Positions 1 through 8,042 of a DNA stretch of 64,000 bases are shown piece by piece. How positions within the stretch are numbered: the first letter of the stretch is position 1; every line of letters begins with the position of its first letter. The notes beneath the pieces were generated by a model. That model saw only the letters and a program-made list of their open reading frames with translations. It was not told where the DNA came from and made no database searches. Both the position numbers and the translations under genes were made by a program. This DNA is from Aquimarina sp. RZ0 (GTDB lineage Bacteria > Bacteroidota > Bacteroidia > Flavobacteriales > Flavobacteriaceae), in assembly GCF_008370685.1 (NCBI RefSeq), contig NZ_VTZU01000016.1:1-64000 (forward strand), written 5' to 3'.

Positions 1-46
1 ATTATATATTAGATTTGAAGATCGAGTGGCACTTGATTTAGCGACC

Positions 47-96
47 AAGCCCCAGGAGGGCTCTGGGAGCTAGCTCCCAGAGCCCTCCTGGGGCTT
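47..96. repeat. Perfect 50-bp GC-rich palindrome
   Basis: The 25 bases at 47-71 are the exact reverse complement of 72-96, with no spacer; the centre is GGAGCTAGCTCC. A second small hairpin follows at once (AACCCTG at 97-103, CAGGGTT at 107-113). The run is far richer in G and C than its surroundings. It lies downstream of the last immunity gene on the minus strand, so it could be a transcription stop or cruciform, but there is no T tract next to it. Confidence 0.9.
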
Positions 97-155
97 AACC
101 CTGAGACAGGGTTATAATTACACTTCCGGTTTTATCTTTCTATTATTTTTATCAC

Positions 156-184
156 TTACTCACAACTCACGGATTACAAATCCG
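156..184. repeat. REP-like short stem-loop, variant 1
   Basis: TTACTCA (156-162) is followed by a 6-bp stem with a 3-base loop: CGGATT (170-175), ACA, AATCCG (179-184). The same layout, TTACTCA then a tiny stem with a three-base loop, recurs at 690-720 and 3221-3250, each time just downstream of an immunity gene on the minus strand. The stem sequence here differs from the other two while the geometry is kept. Confidence 0.6.
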
Positions 185-200
185 CGCTATCGGGTGGTAG

Positions 201-467
201 TTATTCCGCACTTTCAAGTAACTCATCATATAAATCTGGTTCGCAATAATTTTTCCAATTATCGCCATATTGTTCTGCAATAGTACATAATGCTAATAAC
301 GAAAGAGGATTAAAAGCATAGATATCATTTTCATCCTTTAGTGCATTCCATCTAAAAATTTCTTCTTTATCTTCATTTAGTATAATCTTAATTACATATC
401 CTTTGTCTTTTAATATTGCTAAAGCAGGATTATATGTGTTCATAGCTTCAGTTATAGTCATAATCAT
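201..467 (-). CDS. Small acidic protein, putative immunity protein of a displaced RHS tip
   Basis: I do not recognise the family. The frame can be read from a TTG at 488, but an ATG at 467 lies 11 bases after the stop of the toxin remnant (479-481), the usual toxin-immunity spacing, so I prefer it (88 residues). The product is small, soluble and acidic, with no signal peptide or membrane segment; its C-terminal half is rich in Trp, Tyr, Asp and Glu. Its place directly after a toxin C-terminal fragment, in a row of such pairs, suggests it neutralises a cytoplasmic toxin. Function is inferred from position only. Confidence 0.6.
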   Translation of the reverse strand: MIMTITEAMNTYNPALAILKDKGYVIKIILNEDKEEIFRWNALKDENDIYAFNPLSLLALCTIAEQYGDNWKNYCEPDLYDELLESAE

Positions 468-478
468 CAAATTATTTA

Positions 479-560
479 TTAGTGACAACCTTTTATATAT
501 TTTTCATCAATGATTCCTTCTACAAGTATTTCTCCATTCTTTTTATTAAGTCTACCCCAA
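479..560 (-). pseudogene. C-terminal remnant of a polymorphic (RHS-type) toxin
   Basis: Read on the minus strand, this stretch ends in frame with ...GRLNKKNGEILVEG... and then ...EKYIKGCH before a TAA at 479-481. It has no start of its own and runs upstream into an unrelated gene tail on the other strand, so it looks like the last codons of a toxin tip whose body was lost. The putative immunity gene begins 11 bases later. The upstream border is not sharp; 555-560 is a guess from where the regulator fragment begins. Confidence 0.45.
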
Positions 561-635
561 AAGGATAAAGATGCAATTCTCTATAATCTAGATGCATTAC
601 TTAGAGATGCTAAAACTAGACAAGCTTATCAATAA
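555..635 (+). pseudogene. Tail of an XRE-family regulator (remnant)
   Basis: An open frame of 26 codons ends at a TAA (633-635) and reads ...DKDAILYNLDALLRDAKTRQAY..., typical of the C-terminus of small Bacteroidota XRE/Cro-type repressors. No helix-turn-helix part is present upstream, because the minus-strand toxin remnant occupies that place. A second 5'-truncated XRE gene sits at 2904-3167 in the same relation to the next cassette, so these tails seem to be the left-over distal border of each toxin-immunity exchange. Confidence 0.5.
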
Positions 636-666
636 AAAAACAGCTACATCACTGTAACTGTTTTTT
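635..666 (-). terminator. Bidirectional rho-independent terminator
   Basis: AAAAAACAG-C-TAC (635-646) pairs with GTA-A-CTGTTTTTT (654-666). Read on the minus strand the single odd pair becomes G-U and the stem is followed by seven T, so it suits a minus-strand transcript; on the plus strand it would also end the XRE remnant. Confidence 0.65.
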
Positions 667-689
667 ATATTTCTATAATTTCTTATCCC

Positions 690-724
690 TTACTCATACC
701 GCTATGAAGTTGCAAACTTCAGCA
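690..724. repeat. REP-like short stem-loop, variant 2
   Basis: TTACTCATACCGCT (690-703) is followed by GAAGTT (706-711), GCA, AACTTC (715-720). This matches the layout at 156-184 and 3221-3260. It lies a few bases beyond the stop of the immunity gene at 731. Confidence 0.6.
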
Positions 725-730
725 GGTTCA

Positions 731-1237
731 TTAAAAATATTTATAAGGATAATCGTTGTATAGATCTTTTCTTATTTTATTAAGTGCCTCTATAAAAAAT
801 GGTTTTATAATATCTTCATCCATATCTTCATCTAAATAATTTTCTAATTTATTTACAAGAAACCCAAGCTTTAGAAAGTTTTCAAAAGATAGGTTCATTT
901 GTAGAAAACCACTATCATTATATTCACCTTTATTATGGTCATAAAAAATAATGTTTTCATTTTTTATATTCATAAACCATTCATCTCCTTGACCTGTATC
1001 AGCTATCAACCAATATTCTTTTGCTATTTCAGGAAAATTGTTCTTTAAATAGTTATTTCCATTTAAAGCTTTTTCATAATCAAATAGATTCAAATCAGGA
1101 TTAATTTCTTCGGACTTGTATTTAGATATATACTTCAGATAAATATCATCCTTAACTGGTATTTTGTCAAGTTTTTTTATCAAGTTATTTCTTATGTCAA
1201 TTTTATTTAATTCACTTTCAAAATTAATGTCAAACAT
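731..1237 (-). CDS. Putative immunity protein, SMI1/KNR4 (SUKH)-like
   Basis: A 168-residue soluble protein starting 10 bases after the stop of the RHS tip at 1248, which is the position of a cognate immunity gene. The middle stretch (about residues 70-100: LPEIA/F-type motif, then Trp-Leu-Ile-Ala-Asp-Thr-Gly-Gln-Gly-Asp, then a segment reading IIFYDHNKGEY) resembles the core of SMI1/KNR4 superfamily proteins, the commonest immunity fold in polymorphic toxin systems. The family call is from pattern memory and could be wrong. The immunity role rests mainly on position. AT-rich codon use resembles the tip next to it rather than the RHS core. Confidence 0.6.
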   Translation of the reverse strand: MFDINFESELNKIDIRNNLIKKLDKIPVKDDIYLKYISKYKSEEINPDLNLFDYEKALNGNNYLKNNFPEIAKEYWLIADTGQGDEWFMNIKNENIIFYDHNKGEYNDSGFLQMNLSFENFLKLGFLVNKLENYLDEDMDEDIIKPFFIEALNKIRKDLYNDYPYKYF

Positions 1238-1247
1238 GATTTTGTTT

Positions 1248-1850
1248 TTAATGATGACCTTTTACAGCTCTAGCATTGTTTTTACTAATCCTTTCTTTTC
1301 TTGCTAAACCTTTGAGGATACTTTCAAACATTTCCTTACTCTCTTTCTTTGGAAGATTCATGCTATCAACTCTTTTTACAATTCCTTTCCAAGTTTTATT
1401 CCAGTTTTGACCAGTCCTTGAACTATTTGTATGAATTCCAGGTTTTTTAGTATGTTGTCCTTTTTTTAGATTATAATGATATTCAGGATTGTTTACATCA
1501 ATATCAGCAATACGTTTGAAGTCATCTGCTAATTCTTCAGGAAATCCGTGATGTATATCAGGGTTGGTGTGCTTAGATCCAACATAATCTTTCCATCCTT
1601 TTTGTAAGGTTCTTGTTGGAGTTTTTGCAAGTCCGAATGTATCAATAAAGGAATTAGAGTCGTGAACATAACTGTACATTTTACTGCCTCCTTCTAAATT
1701 AATCGGATCTTGACTTAAATAAGTTCCTGTTTCAGAAGAATAATACCTAAATCTATTATAATACAGTCCAGTTTCAGCATCCTCATACTGTCCCTGGTAT
1801 CTAAAACCTGTACGATATTCAGAAGTAAGATTTACTTTTCCCTCACGATT
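1248..1850 (-). pseudogene. Orphan RHS C-terminal tip (end of RHS core plus toxin domain)
   Basis: The frame is open from just after a TAG (1851-1853) to the stop at 1248. Its first part repeats the conserved end of an RHS core (FRYQGQYEDAETGLYYNRFR, then a SQDP segment) almost as in the full-length gene at 3630-8042. The rest, from the Met at 1679, is a different toxin domain of about 130 residues. That domain has an IHHGFPEEL motif and later conserved His, Asn and Trp (HTNSS, GQNWNKTW), which resembles HNH-type nuclease toxins; this is inference. Without the RHS shell and PAAR part it cannot be delivered as it stands. It looks like a displaced tip held in reserve with its immunity gene. A short protein from the internal ATG is possible. 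Confidence 0.7.
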
Positions 1851-2163
1851 CTACCCACAAAAAACAATGAACGTCCTTTTACATCTTCTCAAAAGTATGG
1901 ATTATCCTTTCAAAAGTAAAATAAAAGTAGCGTGTATTCTCCCCAAGCTGTGTTACATAATTATTATTATACCTGCTCTTCCCAAAGCTCGCCCCATAAT
2001 ACAACTATGTAAAACAGCCCGCTACTGCCAGCGCACTAGGACAGTTAATGCATTTGCTCAATCGCCACAAGGGCTACCACTTCAAAAGCGGAAGATCACA
2101 GCTGCATTAGCCATTACGATCTTCCGCTTTTGAAGTGTTTACTCATTATTGATAAGTTAAAAG
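1851..2163. other. Gene-poor junction with a 20-bp-arm hairpin (2078-2137)
   Basis: No convincing gene. The left edge is the break in the RHS fragment. At 2078-2097 and 2118-2137 lie perfect 20-bp inverted arms around a 20-base loop, with GATCTT and GAAGTG at the two ends of the arm. A related hairpin flanks the far side of the next gene (2838-2901). A plus-strand frame at 1867-2133 has a low-complexity translation and runs through the hairpin, so I do not call it. Confidence 0.7.
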
Positions 2164-2784
2164 TTAATAAAACAGAGTGAAAAATATAATTATTGGAGGT
2201 AATGATATCAATACGTAATAAACAAGATCAGTTTTTCTAAAGTACCTGATTTTAATTTTAAACACATCAAGCTTACTTAGCTTATGATATTTTGCATTTC
2301 TTGTTTTAAATAAATCAATATCAATTGATATGTGATTTGTATATTTTTCAAGAATACTTTGGTATTTGTCTGTTATGTTAACAGCAAAATCTTTTTTTCC
2401 TTTTTCTGTATTCTCTGTATTTAGTGTTTTGTATATTCTTAAGTCATTATATATTCTAGATAATTCAAGACCACAATTATGATGTTCTTTAGCTTTTTCG
2501 ATCTGCCTGAACACCAATAATAATATTGATAGACAGGTTATAGAATAAGCAATTGTATTCCGATCAAAAGAAGCTTCATCGCATATATCATATACTGACA
2601 GAAGACTTAGAGCTATTAAATATACAGATAGTAGATTGCTACATAAATTTGATAATTTAGCAGTTTGATTTAATCTAGTACTTGCATTAAATCTACTTCC
2701 TTTAGTTGACCATACTTTGTAATTTAATTCTTCCAAAAAAGTTTTGTCTAAATAGTCTGTATATGATTTCTCTTTATCACTCAT
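2164..2784 (-). CDS. SLATT-domain membrane protein (probable family 5)
   Basis: A 206-residue protein with two adjacent hydrophobic segments (about residues 48-65 and 82-97) and a third at the C-terminus (about 184-205). The N-terminal part with WSTKGSRFNASTRL followed by the helical hairpin is characteristic of SLATT_5 proteins. SLATT domains are two-helix membrane effectors, thought to form pores, that usually accompany nucleotide-sensing or SLOG genes in conflict systems. No such partner is beside it: neighbours are a broken RHS tip and a truncated XRE gene. Two related hairpins flank it. It could be a stand-alone defence or toxin gene carried in the tip array, or a displaced immunity protein. 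Domain call fairly sure, role unknown. Confidence 0.7.
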   Translation of the reverse strand: MSDKEKSYTDYLDKTFLEELNYKVWSTKGSRFNASTRLNQTAKLSNLCSNLLSVYLIALSLLSVYDICDEASFDRNTIAYSITCLSILLLVFRQIEKAKEHHNCGLELSRIYNDLRIYKTLNTENTEKGKKDFAVNITDKYQSILEKYTNHISIDIDLFKTRNAKYHKLSKLDVFKIKIRYFRKTDLVYYVLISLPPIIIFFTLFY

Positions 2785-2837
2785 AAAATATATTTTGTTT
2801 TCAAAAATAAGTGTTTTTTCCCTTCTTGTTAAGTAAG

Positions 2838-2901
2838 GATTGATCTTAAAACTGAAGTGCGCAATGGCAGTTGCTATAGATCTTCAGTTTTAAGATTAAT
2901 C
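2838..2901. repeat. Inverted repeat, relative of the 2078-2137 hairpin
   Basis: Arms 2838-2857 and 2882-2901 match in 19 of 20 positions around a 24-base loop. As in the first hairpin, one arm contains GATCTT...GAAG and the loop contains AATGGC, so the two look like diverged copies of one element on either side of the SLATT gene. Confidence 0.75.
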
Positions 2902-2903
2902 AT

Positions 2904-3167
2904 GTGACTAATATTTCTAGGTATGAGCGAGGAGAGAATAAACCAACTACAGAGGTATTAACTAAATTGGCTAATGCATTAGATACTACCACTGATTATT
3001 TGATGAATGGTTCTACTGATGATGTAGCTACCAGTAATTTGTCTGATAAAGAGTTGTTATCGTTATTTAAAAAGGTTAGTAGTTTATCTACTGATAGACA
3101 AAAAGTAATAAAGGAACTTATCGAAGCCTTTGTCTTTAAAGCAGTTATACAAAATAAATTAGCGTAA
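2904..3167 (+). pseudogene. 5'-truncated XRE-family transcriptional regulator
   Basis: The frame starts with GTG inside what should be the recognition helix (ISRYERGENKP), then a typical second half of a Cro/C1-type HTH (TTEVLTKLANALDTTTDYLM) and the C-terminal helices usual in Bacteroidota XRE repressors. The first two or three helices are missing: upstream the frame closes at 2877-2879 and the sequence becomes the inverted repeat at 2838-2901. With 87 residues and half an HTH it is unlikely to bind DNA normally. The break coincides with the hairpin edge, which suggests that insertion or recombination there removed the 5' end. Confidence 0.7.
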
Positions 3168-3170
3168 AAA

Positions 3171-3198
3171 AAAGCCACAACATTTCTGTTATGGCTTT
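3171..3198 (-). terminator. Bidirectional terminator
   Basis: AAAGCCACAACA (3171-3182) pairs with TGTTATGGCTTT (3187-3198). The one non-Watson-Crick position is G-U only on the minus strand, where the stem is followed by eight T, so it best serves the vgrG-RHS-immunity transcript. It also ends the truncated XRE gene. Confidence 0.7.
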
Positions 3199-3220
3199 GT
3201 CTTTTTAATATTCTATTTTC

Positions 3221-3260
3221 TTACTCATACCGCTACAAAGTTGCAAACTTCGCAGAGCAG
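3221..3260. repeat. REP-like short stem-loop, variant 3
   Basis: TTACTCATACCGCT (3221-3234) is followed by AAGTT (3238-3242), GCA, AACTT (3246-3250) and GCAGAGCAGG. It lies directly after the immunity gene and is nearly the same as 690-724. Confidence 0.6.
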
Positions 3261-3261
3261 G

Positions 3262-3630
3262 TTATAAGTATTCATAACTTACTTTTTTAAGATTATTTTT
3301 TTTTATGTAACCTTTTTCCCATTGATCATAATCTTCTGGAATTTCTGAACTTATTTTAATTTTAGAATTTTGCCAGTAATTTTCTCCATAAGCTATTACC
3401 ATTGACCAGTGATATTCATGTTCGTGAGTTATAAAAACTACATCGTCATAAGACTTAGGCAGACTAAACAAATAAGAATTTTTTATTAATTCTTCAGCTT
3501 CAAAAATATCTTTATCAGTATAGTTAATTATACATCCTTTTAGTATTTCTAAAAATGTATACTTATTAAAAGTAACCTTCTCTCTATTATTAGGATCTTC
3601 AAAAGTAAGATTATCAGATATCTGTTTCAT
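3262..3630 (-). CDS. Putative immunity protein for the RHS ADP-ribosyltransferase-like effector
   Basis: A 122-residue soluble, acidic protein I cannot place in a family. It contains an Ile-Thr-His-Glu-His-Glu-Tyr-His-Trp segment near residue 69 and several Trp residues. Its ATG overlaps the TAA of the RHS effector by one base (TAATG), so the two are translationally coupled. It is the last gene of the vgrG-TPR-RHS operon and is followed by a terminator at 3171-3198. Position right after the toxin tip is the main evidence for an immunity role, presumably binding the tip domain in the cytoplasm. Confidence 0.65.
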   Translation of the reverse strand: MKQISDNLTFEDPNNREKVTFNKYTFLEILKGCIINYTDKDIFEAEELIKNSYLFSLPKSYDDVVFITHEHEYHWSMVIAYGENYWQNSKIKISSEIPEDYDQWEKGYIKKNNLKKVSYEYL

Positions 3631-6600
3631 TAGTGACTTCCTTTAATTTTTCCTTTGTTATGTTTATCAAATAGTTCTGCAGCTTCATCAGTAAATATAG
3701 CTAACTGATGACCTATTGCTTTGGGTTTTCCACCTCTTGGATTTGCTAACATTGGACCGTCTACACCATCAAATGTATGGCTTAAAGTTCCTTTTCTTCC
3801 AGAAGTAACTGTATCTGCCCACTCTTGAGTTGCTCCATCAAAAGTTTTTATGTTAAGTTTAGCTAATTCATCATCAGGAACATCAAAATGTATAACATCA
3901 CCTCCTTTTCTATTAGCCCAAGATTGAGCTTGTTCTAAATCATTAGTTACATAGAAACCACCTTGACCTGAAGGATTGAAGTCTAAATTAGGTCGCCCTT
4001 TAGATGGATCAATTCCACCCATCACAGCATCAGTACTGGAACTTCCATTAGTAGCGTGGTAAAAGTCCATTAACCCAAAAGGATCAAGGATTAATGTAGT
4101 ATTACTAGAATATTCATAAAGTTTGCTTCCTCCAGATAACCTTAATTTATCCTGCGATATATAAGTACCCGATTCAGCGGAGTAATACCTAAACCGATTA
4201 TAATACAGTCCAGTTTCTGCATCTTCATACTGTCCCTGGTATCTAAAAGGTATGAACGTTTTATCTCCTTCAATACTACGAACATTTCCGTAAATATCCA
4301 ACTCGCAATCCCAAACTTTTATACCTTTTTCATCATAGGCTTGTACAGGAGTGCCCAGATAATCGCAGGCAATACTATAGCGTTTATCTCCTACCATCTT
4401 AGCAGCAGGGACAAAACTATCAGACTCAAAAAGCCAGGTGATTTGGTTTGTACTGTCAGTAGGTTCTTTTTCATCACTTTTCACCTCTCCAAAGGGATCT
4501 ACATACAGTGATGGTCGATCGTTTAGGTCATAGATCCATTCATGCAGAGGTACATTGCCATCCCATACCCATCGGGTGACCAATCCTCTCGTTTCTTTGG
4601 GCGTCTCTCCCCCGGAAAGGGAAAAACGTCTATGGTTTTCAACAATTTTTGCCGTTCTGCGCCCCAGCGCATCATACTCAAAAGTAATCTGTTTTTTTGC
4701 GGGTGTTCGTACCGTTTTCAGCATACCATTACCATACCACTCATAGGTCCACTCGCCAGTATCTTTATTGTTATCCGCCACAGATACAAACTTTGATATC
4801 AGATTGCCTTCTGCGTCATAGGTATAGGATGCTTTGTCATCTTTTTTTAATTTACCTCCGGTATCATAGGTTCTGTCGTTTCTGCTTTTGGTTTTAAAAA
4901 GGTTTCCTACAGCATCTGGCATTTTATAGATGGTTTCCCATCCGTTATTATAAGTAGCGGTTTGTAGGTTGCCAGTTTCATCATAGGTAAAAGCTGTTTT
5001 TTTACTTCTTAGTTCATCAACCTTATTGCTTAGTTCATCATTGCGACCCCATCTATAGGCCATACGTCTGCCTTCTATGTTTTTTGTCCGAATACTATGT
5101 TTGGTTACACGACCGAACCGGTCTCTTTTGGTGGTCATATCAATACCACCGCTGACCATACGACGAATCTCTAGTCCCATATCATCCCGCTCAAAATTAG
5201 CCTCCCATCCATCGGTAGCTGTACGGATCAGCTCTCCTGATTTGATAAAATCATGGGTGATATCAGCTCCCAGCGAACTCTGGATCTGTATGCGATTACC
5301 ACTGCGGTCATAGGTGCTCTCTACCGCATAATCATTTTGTATTTCTTCGGTTACCCGACCTTTGTCATAGGATAGTTTTATGGTATTAAAAGCATTGGTG
5401 GCTTCTATGAGTTTGCCATCTCCGTCATAGGTGAAATATTCTCCAGTGCCATCATAGTGATCTGCTGTTAGGATATTTCCTGTGCCATTATACATATAAC
5501 GAGTCCATCGCTCATCCGGGCGTAATACTTTTACGACTCTGCCGGCACGATCCCTGATATAGCGTCGCTGTAATCCATCGAATCCCCATTCTCCGATGAT
5601 CTGCCCCATGGCATCCAGCGTAAAACGATACACCTCATTTTCTTCATTGACAATGGATTGTAGTTGTTCTTCTGTATTATATTGAAACTCTATGGTTTTT
5701 CCATTTTCTGTGCGGGATTTTAGATTTCCTAATCCCCAATAGGTAAAGCTTACCTGCCTTTTTTTGTCTTTTGCCTCGATTACGTTGCCAGAAGCATCAT
5801 ATATAAAATGATGTAGATTGCCATCAGCTTCTATCAGTTTGATAACATTCCCCATGGGATCATACTCATATGTAGTGGTATTCCCTTTGATATCGATATG
5901 TCTGATTACTTGCCCTAGTTCGTCATAGATCCATTGTATGGAACGCCCATCATCCAGCGATACTCGTTGTAGGGTTTCCTGCATACCCCAATGCATCGTA
6001 GTGATCAACCCTTCCTGATCTTTGATAGATTTTAGTCGTGGCCCTTCATAGGTATAAGCTGCTGTAGTGCCATCTGCATAGCGACGCCGAATCAGCTTTC
6101 CTTCTTCATCATATTTCCATGCTGCGGTGGCTCCGCCCGGACTTCTGTACGATTTGATCTTATGATCTTCGGTATACTCAAATAACGTTTTATCACCGTT
6201 GGGATTCAAAATTGCGATTAGGTTTCCCGAGCGATCATACTCATACTTGGCAGCATACCCAAGGGGGTCTGTTACCATTATCAGATCTTGATATTCATTA
6301 TATTCCTGATAGGTTTCTCCTTGTTTAGCATCGGTAATTCTATAAATCAGATTTTTTTCATCATAATAATAGGTCGTAGTATGCCCAAGTGAGTTGGTGG
6401 ATATAGTTTTTCCTTTTTCATATTGTGTCCAGTATTCCAGAATTCCATCATCTCCCCAGGTATGAATACATTTTGCATGATCACCTTTGCCTTCATACTC
6501 CCAATAAAAATTAAGTTCGCTCTGATTGGTAAGCCGCACTAATAAGTGCCCTTCATAATAAAAATGCTTGGATACATCATTGGCATCTGTTACCTTGATC

Positions 6601-8042
6601 AGGTTATCATTTTTATCTACTTCATATCTGATGAGATATGTTTTTTTGTTTTTATTTCCTGTCCATACTCCTGTAATACGTTGCTGGTCGTTACTTTCGA
6701 CAGTAAAGATTCTCCCGGCACTATCTATGATTTGTTTTAAAACACCTGTATGGGTATACTGGAATTGTATTTGATACCCCAGATCGTCAGTGATTTTTTC
6801 TATGGGATGGAAACGATCTCCGTGACCAAATGTAGAAAAATGATAAGTAAGCCCATCTGCATCACGATATGCATATCCTTCTGCATTACGAATCCACGTT
6901 ATTTTTTCACGTCTGTGATAAAAACGATCTCCGGGATGGAGCGGAGGTACGACAATTTCTCTACTATCCGGCAAGAGGATGGTGATTAAATCATTTTCCA
7001 TTTCCCAATAGCCAATGTAATAGCTATGATGCCAATTACTACCAATAGGACTTTCTACCTCACCATCACTGTGGTAGATACGGTTCCATGATATCGGAAT
7101 AGGTCCGGGAATCGTAAAATCTGTATTTTCTGCAAATACACGCCCCGTTGCAGCATCTACAGGTTCTCCAAACATCTTACACTTAAAAGGTTGTAACCTC
7201 GCTGCCTTAGATGGATTTTTTGGAGCCAGGTCATCGATATATTTCTGGAATTTATCACCTCCTTTTTTCCATAGTTTTCCTAATCCTTTTAATCCAAGAT
7301 TTATTGCCAGTGCAAACAAGTCTATGGTAGGTGGTCCTCCTACCAGTACTGGTTTCCCTCCGGGAATAACAGTAAGCAAGCTGGATGTTGGCGCCATTAA
7401 ACTTACTTTTGGTTTTGCTTTTTTAGGTCTGAAAGGTGCTGGAATTCCTACCAGATTACAAGATAAAGCAGGTAAAAACTGAGCAGAGAAAGGTGACCCA
7501 TCTGCTAATACTGTAGCGCTCCCCATAAACATTTCGGATGATGCCATCGGGCTTACAGATGGTAATGCGTGTAATATAATTCCTGGTAAATGCTGTATAC
7601 TGATTCCGGCATTGGCAATAAATTTATTGTTGACCAGTACGCTGGGTTTTAATGCTTGTACAATAGCTACTGCTACAGAACTCACACTCACAGGTTGTGG
7701 TATGGGCTCTCCAGCATCATCCACCTGTGGCTCGGGAGGTGGTGGTACGACCGCACTAATAGCGGCAAAAATGGCTCCCAAAATATCAAAAACCATGCCT
7801 ACATGCGGTACCGCCATCACAGGAGATGGAGGAAATATAGTAGGATGCATATCAATGCCAATGGCAATATCCTGAAACTTCCCGGCTGGTTGTCCGGGAA
7901 TTGATGGTAATACACTGGCAAGGTTTGCCTGAAAGGTATCTAATTTTGATTTTCCTTCTCCAAGCATTCCCAGGAATCCACCAGACTCACTGGCTTCCTG
8001 ACTACCTCTACTTGCTGTATTTGCTGCATTTCCTACGCCCAT
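3630..8042 (-). CDS. PAAR-like/RHS-repeat T6SS effector with ADP-ribosyltransferase-like tip
   Basis: 1470 residues in three parts. Residues 1 to about 240 form a Gly/Pro/Ala-rich PAAR-like region with hydrophobic stretches, ending in the PGGKPVLVGGPPTIDL type of motif. From about 285 the PVDAATGRV...F segment of the DUF6531 type opens the RHS shell, which holds many YD repeats up to about 1280. The conserved RHS end FRYQGQYEDAETGLYYNRFR precedes the DPFGL motif at 1320-1324, where RHS proteins are cut. The last 146 residues are the variable toxin: FYHATNG, GGFYVTNDLEQAQSWA and a later EWADTV resemble DUF3990-like ADP-ribosyltransferases. By family knowledge the shell encloses the toxin and rides on VgrG. 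The gene follows vgrG and a TPR gene and is coupled to an immunity gene. The toxin activity is inference. Confidence 0.85.
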   Translation of the reverse strand: MGVGNAANTASRGSQEASESGGFLGMLGEGKSKLDTFQANLASVLPSIPGQPAGKFQDIAIGIDMHPTIFPPSPVMAVPHVGMVFDILGAIFAAISAVVPPPPEPQVDDAGEPIPQPVSVSSVAVAIVQALKPSVLVNNKFIANAGISIQHLPGIILHALPSVSPMASSEMFMGSATVLADGSPFSAQFLPALSCNLVGIPAPFRPKKAKPKVSLMAPTSSLLTVIPGGKPVLVGGPPTIDLFALAINLGLKGLGKLWKKGGDKFQKYIDDLAPKNPSKAARLQPFKCKMFGEPVDAATGRVFAENTDFTIPGPIPISWNRIYHSDGEVESPIGSNWHHSYYIGYWEMENDLITILLPDSREIVVPPLHPGDRFYHRREKITWIRNAEGYAYRDADGLTYHFSTFGHGDRFHPIEKITDDLGYQIQFQYTHTGVLKQIIDSAGRIFTVESNDQQRITGVWTGNKNKKTYLIRYEVDKNDNLIKVTDANDVSKHFYYEGHLLVRLTNQSELNFYWEYEGKGDHAKCIHTWGDDGILEYWTQYEKGKTISTNSLGHTTTYYYDEKNLIYRITDAKQGETYQEYNEYQDLIMVTDPLGYAAKYEYDRSGNLIAILNPNGDKTLFEYTEDHKIKSYRSPGGATAAWKYDEEGKLIRRRYADGTTAAYTYEGPRLKSIKDQEGLITTMHWGMQETLQRVSLDDGRSIQWIYDELGQVIRHIDIKGNTTTYEYDPMGNVIKLIEADGNLHHFIYDASGNVIEAKDKKRQVSFTYWGLGNLKSRTENGKTIEFQYNTEEQLQSIVNEENEVYRFTLDAMGQIIGEWGFDGLQRRYIRDRAGRVVKVLRPDERWTRYMYNGTGNILTADHYDGTGEYFTYDGDGKLIEATNAFNTIKLSYDKGRVTEEIQNDYAVESTYDRSGNRIQIQSSLGADITHDFIKSGELIRTATDGWEANFERDDMGLEIRRMVSGGIDMTTKRDRFGRVTKHSIRTKNIEGRRMAYRWGRNDELSNKVDELRSKKTAFTYDETGNLQTATYNNGWETIYKMPDAVGNLFKTKSRNDRTYDTGGKLKKDDKASYTYDAEGNLISKFVSVADNNKDTGEWTYEWYGNGMLKTVRTPAKKQITFEYDALGRRTAKIVENHRRFSLSGGETPKETRGLVTRWVWDGNVPLHEWIYDLNDRPSLYVDPFGEVKSDEKEPTDSTNQITWLFESDSFVPAAKMVGDKRYSIACDYLGTPVQAYDEKGIKVWDCELDIYGNVRSIEGDKTFIPFRYQGQYEDAETGLYYNRFRYYSAESGTYISQDKLRLSGGSKLYEYSSNTTLILDPFGLMDFYHATNGSSSTDAVMGGIDPSKGRPNLDFNPSGQGGFYVTNDLEQAQSWANRKGGDVIHFDVPDDELAKLNIKTFDGATQEWADTVTSGRKGTLSHTFDGVDGPMLANPRGGKPKAIGHQLAIFTDEAAELFDKHNKGKIKGSH

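Noticed and set aside
1..41. Possible C-terminus of a plus-strand gene ending in TAG at 39-41
   Set aside because: Only 12 codons are visible and both strands give open short frames; cannot be supported.
1867..2133. Plus-strand frame of 88 codons running through the hairpin at 2078-2137
   Set aside because: Translation has no domain pattern and its end is encoded by the inverted repeat; chance frame.
4542..7904. Several plus-strand frames opposite the RHS effector
   Set aside because: They lie antisense to a clear 1470-codon gene and have no coding features of their own.
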